This document shows, one piece after another, positions 57,401 to 64,000 of a stretch of DNA of 64,000 nucleotides (its first letter is position 1; every line of letters begins with the position of its first letter). The notes below the pieces were generated by a model, which was given only the letters and a program-made list of their open reading frames with translations, did not search any database and was not told where the DNA came from. Location: assembly GCA_905221605.1 (NCBI GenBank), contig CAJNDS010002491.1:1-64000 (forward strand), written 5' to 3'. The position numbers and the translations under genes are program-made. Source of the DNA: Symbiodinium natans. Lineage: Eukaryota > Sar > Dinophyceae > Suessiales > Symbiodiniaceae.

Positions 57401-59073
57401 GGGGGGGACCCCCCGTTTAATATTAGGGGGAAGGGATTAAACCCTATAACAGCAGGACTTTTGGGAGAGTTTCGGGTGTCTTGAACCAAGACCAGGCTTC
57501 TTAGGGGCTGAAATCCCCAGCCCAAAAGAGGTTGACCTTATTGTCAGATATATGTATATATATATATATACATCTAGAGTCATTAGGATTCGATAGAACA
57601 AAAATGTTAAAGGTTACCTACCCTGTCCCTTATCGGCTTTAAGCAAGCTGTAGACCCTAAACCCCAAACCCTAAACCCTAAACCCTAAACCCTAAACCCC
57701 AAACCCTAAACCCCAAACCCTAAACCCTAAACCCTAAACCCTGGTGCGAGGCTGAGCTGCGTGTGCTCTTCGCACGTCACCGAGTCCTGGTTGAAAACCA
57801 CGGACGTCGCCGAAGAGCAGCCCAGCACTTGGGTACCATACCTAGGGTTTATAGGGTTTAGGGTTTAGGGTTTAGGGTTTACGGTTTAGGGTTTAGGGCT
57901 TGGGGCTTGGGGTTTGGGGTTTGGGGTTTAGGGTGACCCAGGAGTAACCTCGGAATAAAAAAAATGTACCCTTTTTGGTTTTGAGGGGATTGAAAGGGAA
58001 CCCCAACCCTAAAAATAGAAAGAGTTAAAGTCCTAGATACTGCTGCCACCCTGATTTGGCTTCCGAGACGGTGTAGAAAAAATCGCCGCTACCTACTTGG
58101 GACCAGTATGGGCGCGGATATGTGGGGTTGCAGGAGAGAACACCGGCTCCGGAGTAGCGATGGTTGTACGCAGAGCCAGCGCAGCCCACCCCGTGGATCA
58201 TGTGGGAGAGCTCGCAAGCCAAGCGGAAGGACAAGGAGCAGCCATTGCCTCGGTAGCCCTGTAAAACAAAAGGGTAAAGGGTACCACGGGGCTACCCCTA
58301 ACCCTAAAACCCAAAACCCTAAACCCTAAACCCTGCACCGTACCAAGTTGCTAAAGCCGCCCGCAAAGGTGCGGCCGGGCGGAATGGTCAGCTCGGCCTG
58401 GATGAGCTCGATGACTTTCTGGATGAAGCCGACCTAGGGGACTTCTCAGGTGGTTTAGGGTTTAGGGTTTAGGGTTTAGGGTTTAGGGTTTAGGGTGTAG
58501 GGTTTAGGGTTAGGGGTTAGGGGTGAACCCGAACATGGGGATCATCTACCCTCTACTTCTGCTTTAGAGCCCCTGTAAGCTCAGGAGGGTAAAGGTACTA
58601 AAAGCCCTCACAGGGATTTCAACTCCGAGACACATCATCTGTCTGTGCAGATTCAGCTCCTCCACAGCAGGTGCCAACATTCCAGCCAGTCTCGCCTGTT
58701 GAGTACATCAGCCCTTGTGGGCAAACTCCTACAAAGCCATACTGCTCCGCGTATGTCTCTATCTGACCGTAGTCGCACGCGCTGTCCATGGTCTCCGTCC
58801 AGCCATGGTTCATGAAGAAGAGGCCCGTGTAGTTTGAGGCGCTGGGAACGTAGACCTTGAACTTTCTCTGCGATCCGTCATGCATCCTGGGATGGCCCTT
58901 AAGACCCTCTAAAAAATATTCCTGAATATGATCCTCTTAAACCCAAAAAGGGAAAATATAAAATGTCCCAAGGGCCTGCTGAGTATCAGAGTCTGGGTTG
59001 AGAAGCCCAGAGGCAGAGTGGCACAAGTTGCGGTGGCGCAGAGTGTAGCGATGGCTAGCGCGCATCGGAACAT
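54447..59073 (-). CDS. Secreted CE1/PHB-depolymerase-like esterase, 6-7 exons
   Basis: Exons: 59073-58976 (ATG; signal peptide MFRCALAIATLCATATC), 58886-58634 (KFKVYVPSASNYTGLFF, MNHGWTET, GWNVGTCCGG), 58433-58352 (VGFIQKVIEL...TFAGGF), 58248-58097 (NGCSLSFRLACELSHMIHG), 57828-57758 (GCSSATSVVFNQDSVTCEE) and 56385-~56305 (RFCELADLGHETGRND). A last exon 54530-54447 (DVEALEVFMLGPPKEA, TGA) is possible. Joining exons 2-3 gives the family motif TDDVGFI, and exons 3-4 give GGFSNGC with the nucleophile Ser. GHE may hold the catalytic His; the usual Asp loop is not evident. Family members cleave feruloyl, acetyl or polyester bonds outside the cell. Donors are GT and GC. Confidence 0.72.
55395..55595 (-). 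mobile_element. Family III (GGCCCTT-ended) element, copy 1, with telomere insert
   Basis: On minus it begins GGCCACTTGGGACATTTG, has TTTTCCCTTATTGGGTCC and AAAGGATCAT, and continues with 'agagggtcat' and 'ttttcagagggctttgcag'. CCCTAAA-type units at 55450-55496 split it. Confidence 0.6.
55593..55640 (-). CDS. Candidate exon upstream of a family III element
   Basis: Minus strand, acceptor 'tcctacag', open text AAEEYQSSGRSPYQMSPTEA, ending at 'ggtag' where the GCCACTTGGG element begins. Within the esterase span; membership not shown. Confidence 0.3.
55769..55872. mobile_element. ~100-bp inverted-repeat element (TTGGGATGTTCCC ends)
   Basis: Left end 'ctttgggatgttcccactta', right end 'gggggaacatcccaagc', with an inner palindrome 'ggggttataatcgggtatta'. 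A degraded relative is at 61905-61955 ('gttcccccatatactgacag' ... 'tacatcccaag'). Confidence 0.65.
56410..56643. repeat. Mixed TTTAGGG / TCTAGGG array
   Basis: About 33 heptamers including two clusters of TCTAGGG, next to the esterase exon at 56305-56385. Confidence 0.9.
57119..57275. repeat. (GT)n and (CT)n microsatellites
   Basis: GT tracts at 57122-57145 and 57169-57186, CT tracts at 57232-57270. The 60-aa Cys/Val/Ser-rich frame across them is an artefact of the repeats. Confidence 0.8.
57541..57572. repeat. TA microsatellite
   Basis: 'tatatgtatatatatatata' tract within an esterase intron. Confidence 0.7.
58887..58975 (-). mobile_element. Family III element as esterase intron 1
   Basis: This 89-nt intron begins GCCCTTGGGACATTTTATAT and ends AAGGGCCATCCCAG, so GC donor and AG acceptor lie at the tips of inverted repeats (GGCCCTT / AAGGGCC). 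The same sequence with small changes is at 63452-63530 and, interrupted, at 55395-55595. Splicing it out joins the signal peptide to the mature esterase in frame. Confidence 0.7.
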
Positions 59074-59688
59074 GGTAGTTAAGGTACCTTCGCTCTTACA
59101 GTCCGCAGCGATGCTGACGGAGGAAACCTGCTACCCTAAGCACGAATCCTCAGGCCCAATCCCCATGGCTACTGTTTCTGTGGCGAAGTACTTCTGGGGG
59201 GCAAAGAGCCTTGAACGGGTTTCGGGTCCACGTGCCCGAATGGGGATCATAACGACCCTACACCCTAAACCCGAAACCCTCGGTTTACGGTTTAGGGTTT
59301 AAAGGGTTCGGGAGTATGTTCGTGCCTAGGAAAGAGAACGACAAGCGACAGGGTCTACAACGGATTCCTTTTCACCTGTTTCCCTGCATCCCCCCACCCT
59401 TAGCCCAAACCCTAAACCCTAAACCCTAAACCCTAAACCCCTAAACCTTGTGTGGAGAGTGGTCCACTTGAGCCACCGGACTGCGAGGCCAGTCGTAATG
59501 ATGGGGGACTGAGGTGCACTTGCGTCCAAGGCTTTGCTCGTGCTAATCTGTTTGGTTCAGATGCTTGGCACGCAGGTTCGGAGTTGCAACGGTCGCTTAG
59601 GGTGTAGGGTTTAGGGTTTAGGGTTTGGGGTTTGGGGTTTAGGGTTTAGGGTTTGCTTACTATATCTTGGCCAGGAGAAGGCAGAAAC

Positions 59689-62373
59689 GGATTCGGTTGC
59701 AACGAGGTCGGCATTAGAGGTCCACAGCATCTTCAAGCAACTGAGAGTTCAGTCAGTCGCCTGTAACCTCTTACACCCTAAACCCTAAACCCTAAACTTC
59801 CTGGAAGCCTCCCAACCTGCATTATTCTTTAGTTGTGTTTGGTAAGAGAGATTCAGTCTTGGGATGCAGCTGGGAATTCTAGTTGAACGGGTTTAGGGTT
59901 AGTAGAGCCTATAACTGCGAACTAAACCCTAAACCCTAAACCCTAAACCCTAAACCCTAAACCCTAAACCCTAAACCCTAAACCCTAAACCCTAAACCCT
60001 AAACCCTAAACCCTAAACCCTAAACCCTAAACCCTAAACCCTAAACCCTTGCCTTAAACCCTAAACACAAAAACCCTCAGAGATGGGAGGAAGAATCTGC
60101 AACTTGTTCGTTTGGGGATTGAGGTTTAGCTTAGGGTTGAGGGCCTAGGGGTTTAGTTCCTAAACCCTAAAAAACCCGAAGCCCTACACCCTAAACCCTA
60201 ATCCCTGAGGCAGAGATGGGACATACGGTTTAGGGCGTAAGATGTAGGGTTTAGGGTTTAGGGTTTAGGGTTTGGGGTTTAGGGTTTAGGGTTGATTCAA
60301 TCAAGAATGTGCCCCCACAACTGTTCCACCTAACACTTTGAAGCCCTACTCTCTGAACCATGTCAACCCTATGTACCTTTCTTGGGGTAGTGTACTAGAA
60401 TCCCCTATAAAAATCTGAATCGTCTGAACCCTAAGTACCTTCCTTGGGGTAGTGTACTAGAATTTACCCTATATAAGTAAATCCCAGAAGGGAACTACAT
60501 TTGAGCCTTTAGGGTTTAGGGTTTAGGGTTTAGGGTTTAGGGTTTAGGGTTCAGGTAAACCCTAACCGCGAAAGCTGCCCATGGCGGAAGGCCTCACGTC
60601 GTGGTCAACAGAGGAAGTGGCAACGAGGCTGCCCTGAATCATAGTTTAGGGTTTAGGGTTTAGGGTTTGGGGTTTAGGGTTTAGGGTTCAGGGTTTAGGG
60701 TTTGGGGTTGCAGGCGTCTGGGCTAGGGCTTCCCAGCATCCAACACAGTTTTGGGTTTGGGGTTTAGGGTTTAGGGTTTAGGGTTTAGGGGCTTAGGGCT
60801 TAGGGCTTGCGCTTTGCAGTTTGGGCTTAGGGTTGCCGGTATCACGAAGTCAAGCAATCCTCAAAGGAAAGTACACAGCATAATATGGGAAGGGCGTGCA
60901 TAAGGGATGATAACACGGTTACCTTGCGAGCTAGCTACAGTTCAAAAACTCAAAGGGTCAGTGGTCGTGCCCAAAGCCCAATCCTGTACCTCCTGCGCCC
61001 TGCCGAAACAGAACCTCAACCGAAAGCCCCAAACCCTAAACCCCAAACCCTAAACCCCAAAACCTGCTAACTCTGAGCCGGATGTGGGAGGGCTTTAGGT
61101 TCGGGGCTTTCGGACGACCGGGGATCTGTGGCGGTTGAGGGGCCTAGGACCTTATGAAAGTTCTGCGCCCCTCAGTTTAGGGTGTCTTTCCAGAACATGG
61201 ACTTCTAGAAGAGTTCAGGGTTCAGGGTTTAGGGTGTAGGGTTTAGGGTTTAGGGTTTAGTTTTTAGGGTTTAGGGAAGCTCCAAGAAATCCTGCTCGTG
61301 GCTTACTGCAGGGACCTTAATAAGTAGAATAGGGTTTTGGGGGTCATTGTAGTAGAATTACACAGGGACTATAAGGGAATGCCATTTGAATTTTTCCGAC
61401 CCCTATATTACGGTCCAGGGCGTTTTCCGAAGCAGTATGAAGAGGCCTTAGGGCTGTGGGTGAAAGATTCGAACCCCCTGAACGAGGCAATCCGCAGCCA
61501 TCCACAACCCTGAGCTCTTCTAGTAAAAGAGAGCAGGCCTATGAAAAAAAAAAAAAACATGCGGCTATGCACAGAAACATTGAAAGAACTCCTAAACGGG
61601 GGGGGGGGGACTCAGTCGCCCGGAAGTGGGAGACCTAACTCCTAAACCCCAAAACCCCCCCTAAACCCTAAACCCTAAACCCTAAACCCTAAACCCTAAA
61701 CCCTAAAATGCCGAGCACCCACACCTGTGGCGGTGAGAATCGGGCGCCCGTCACCTCACCCTGCAAAAGGGTTTGGTGGAGGGGCGAGGGTTTAGGGTTT
61801 AGGGTTTAGGGTTTAGGGTTTAGGGTTTAGGGTTTAGGGTTTAGGGTTTAGGGTTTAGGGGGCGAGGGTTGTAGCTTAAGGGTTTGGGGGTTCCCTAGAC
61901 CCTAAAGTTCCCCCATATACTGACAGTGTTCGTATACGGAGGTACATCCCAAGCCTAAATCCGAAAACCTGAGACTCCCAAACCACAAAAACTCCTGAAC
62001 CCTCAAGCCGACAAGGTCTCAGGGTTCCAAGGGGTAGGGGTTAAGTGTTTAGGGGGGTCCGGAGTTGAGGGGCTGTTGGGTAAGCCCTAAACCCTAAACC
62101 CTAAACCCTAAACCCTAAACCCTAAACCCTAAACCCTAAAACCCTAAACCCTAAACCCTAAACCCTAAACCCTAAACCCTAAACCCTAAACCCTAAACCC
62201 TAAACCCTAAACCCTAAACCCTAAACCCTAAACCCTAAACCCTAAACCCTAAACCCTAAACCCAAGCAGAGGTGTGTGAGGGTTCCCTGTTCCGCCAGCA
62301 GCCTGGCCTGGTGGCCCTCGAGGCTGTGCACAGCTGAGCCTTCATTCGTCGACCAGATCTTGGCAGTGCGGTC
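59689..62373 (-). CDS. Second WD40-repeat gene, four exons recognised
   Basis: Exons: 62373-62308 (DRTAKIWSTNEGSAVHSLEG then HQ), 61760-61725 (GEVTGARFSPPQ), 60633-60596 (GSLVATSSVDHD) and 59730-59689 (MLWTSNADLVATES). Joined, they read GHQGEVTGARFSP...GSLVATSSVDHDMLW, a textbook WD40 repeat, in phase 0 throughout. The first intron is GC-AG, the second and third GT-AG. Introns of 547, 1,091 and 865 nt carry arrays such as 62083-62262 and 61793-61861. 5' and 3' ends are not resolved. The gene lies upstream of the esterase on the same strand. Confidence 0.65.
59925..60049. repeat. CCCTAAA array in a WD40 intron
   Basis: About 18 heptamers between exons at 59689-59730 and 60596-60633. Confidence 0.9.
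61305..61415. repeat. Dispersed element family IV, copy 4
   Basis: 'agggttttgggggtcattgt', 'agggactataagggaatgcc', 'ttccgacccctatattac' match copy 1. Confidence 0.5.
62083..62262. repeat. CCCTAAA array in a GC-AG WD40 intron
   Basis: About 25 heptamers with one extra A near 62139. The partner array 61793-61861 (TTTAGGG) is in the same intron, so the intron RNA could fold into a long hairpin. Confidence 0.9.
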
Positions 62374-62379
62374 CTTCCG

Positions 62380-63450
62380 TGGGTTTAGGGTTTAGGGTTT
62401 AGGGTTTAGGGTTTGGGGTTTGGGGTTTGGGGTTTTGGGTTTGGGGTTTGGGGCTTGGGGTTTGGGGTTTAGGGTTTAGGGTTTGGGGTTTGGGGTGTAG
62501 GGAATAGGGTTTAAGGTTTAGGGTTACCCCAAGTAAGTAGCAAGGGAGCAGGGATTTGGGTTTTGGGACTTTAGGGTTGCGGGTTTAGGGAGGGGTTTAG
62601 GGCTTATTTTTGTTGGTTTCTGGCAGTTTAGGGGAATAGGGTCTAGGATCAGGTTTTTCAGAAACACCTTCTTAGTTGAAAAAAGAACCGGGCTCTTAAA
62701 GAAAACAAGGGCGGAACCGAGTCAACTCTCGGGAAGGTCTCTGAAGATTGTGGATACTTGAGTGGCTTCACCCATAAACCGCCGAACCCCTAAATTTCTA
62801 GACTAGAGCCCTAAGCCCCAGATCAGGGGGGTTCACGGGGGTTGTAGAAGAGCAAGACTTAGCCGAAATCAATTTTTTGAGGTGAAAGAGTTGAGGAGGT
62901 CTTTAGGCGCTGGCCCTCAAACCCTCAACCCAACAAGCGTTGGGAAGACCATGAATGAAGGGTTGAGGTTTCAGGGTTTAGGGATTCTTGTTTAGACACA
63001 AGCCAATGATGCATAAATAGTCCAGTCCCCACCCCCTTCCGAACAAAAAACACAAACACAACGGCAGTCCACGGAAGCAGTGAGGAGGGTCTCTGATCGT
63101 GGGCCGAAGCACACCTCACCCAGTTCTTCCCAAAACGCTGAACGCTTACAGCCCTTCACAATAGTGCCCTTGGGTCCTATATACCTTGTAACCATAAGCC
63201 CTGTAAAATCTACAAACCCTGATCCCCTGTAACAGCCAATGTAACCCCCCCTCACAGCACAAAAGCCACTCAAAATCCTAACGCCTGAGCCACAAAAAGC
63301 AAACCCAAAAAAAAAAACACAAAATGGCCAACCCGAGAAGAGAACCCCAAAAACACAAACTTAACCAAAACCTTCGAAACCCCTCAACAACCCTAAACCC
63401 TAAACCCTGATTAGAGTCATCAGTGGGCTCTCCTCGGCTACACCTCCGAT
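62380..63450. other. No supported exon
   Basis: Contains degenerate TTTGGGG-rich arrays (62386-62525). The minus-strand frames at 62925-63273 have no splice or family support. Confidence 0.3.
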
Positions 63451-63451
63451 A

Positions 63452-63535
63452 CTAGGATGACCCTTGAAACCCTCTGAAAATCTTCCTGAATAAGGGAAAA
63501 TACCAAAATGTCTCAAGGGCCTACCGAGTGTAGGA
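63452..63535 (-). mobile_element. Family III element, copy 3
   Basis: On minus it begins GGCCCTTGAGACATTTTGGT, has TTTTCCCTTATTCAGG, and ends CAAGGGTCATCCTAG. It is preceded by CTCGGTA, as is the copy at 55595. Confidence 0.65.
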
Positions 63536-63554
63536 TTGGGGGGTCCGGGCCACG

Positions 63555-63650
63555 GTTTAGGGTTTAGGGTTTAGGGTTTAGGGTTTAGGGTTTAGGGTTT
63601 AGGGTTTAGGGTTTAGGGTTTAGGGTTTAGGGTTTAGGGTTTAGGGTTTA
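63555..63650. repeat. TTTAGGG array near the right edge
   Basis: About 14 heptamers; a further six at 63764-63806. The last 190 bases of the window have no recognisable feature. Confidence 0.9.
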
Positions 63651-64000
63651 CTAAACGTTGTGAACCCTAGAAGGTACTCGGGCACGACCAATTTGAGGTT
63701 TGAAGGGTTCAAACCTTCGGAGTTTGGGTCCTGGGTTGTTGGGTTTAGGGAAGGAGGGTCTAGAGTTTAGGGTTTAGGGTTTAGGGTTTAGGGTTTAGGG
63801 TTTAGGGGATTAAGGGATTCGGAGAAGGGTGTGGAGGTTGACTTGTTTTCCCAGGTTCCGGGTTTGGATGGCGAAGAAAATAGTTACGCCTAAGCCCTGT
63901 AACTCTAACCCCTATCAGCCCTGCAAAGACTCTCTGAGAGTCCACAGATAGCGAGTGTACCATTTGTGAGGATAAATATATTCATAGTAAGACCTAAGAC

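Overview
The window looks like nuclear DNA of a protist, most likely a dinoflagellate. The hand-assembled genes have many short exons with GT, GC and probably GA splice donors and mostly AG acceptors. Most assigned exons from 22 to 62 kb read on the minus strand. The interspersed heptamer TTTAGGG is the telomere repeat known from dinoflagellates and other algae. No rRNA, tRNA or bacterial-style operon was seen. All gene models here were built by eye from reading frame, splice phase and family motifs.

Region 1 (1-5.3 kb) is a composite mobile element. It encodes a PD-(D/E)XK nuclease fused to an SF3/D5-like helicase, then a linker ORF. A further gene carries a possible papain-like protease domain, a C2H2 zinc finger and a DDE-type integrase core with one 60-nt intron. 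Two frame breaks suggest decay or a once-longer polyprotein. Region 2 (5.65-7.67 kb) is a plus-strand RING-finger gene whose 15 small exons close into one 263-codon frame. It is followed by hairpin repeats, AT-rich sequence and a 3.5-kb minisatellite (9.54-13.04 kb) with a higher-order period of about 720 bp.

Region 3 (about 14-64 kb) is saturated with TTTAGGG/CCCTAAA arrays. It first resembles subtelomeric junk, but the short unique islands between arrays are exons. Reading them gives: a plus-strand gene at 18-20 kb; a minus-strand MORN-repeat gene (29.3-22.5 kb); a minus-strand dynamin-like GTPase (47.9 to about 33.2 kb); a minus-strand WD40 gene (54.0-48.3 kb); a secreted CE1/PHB-depolymerase-like esterase (59.1-54.4 kb); and a second WD40 gene (62.4-59.7 kb). 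In the best-supported models most introns contain telomere-type repeats.

The most interesting system is therefore a set of introns built from telomere-like repeats and small inverted-repeat elements. The repeat itself contains GTTTAG, which offers both a GT donor and an AG acceptor, and several exons abut it directly. At least three dispersed families sit in the introns: a 124-bp palindromic-ended MITE in five near-identical copies, a TACTTGGAGG-ended element whose ends with one flanking G make GT...AG, and a GGCCCTT-ended element that is intron 1 of the esterase gene. Some copies are interrupted by telomeric arrays, so the arrays also arise inside existing introns.
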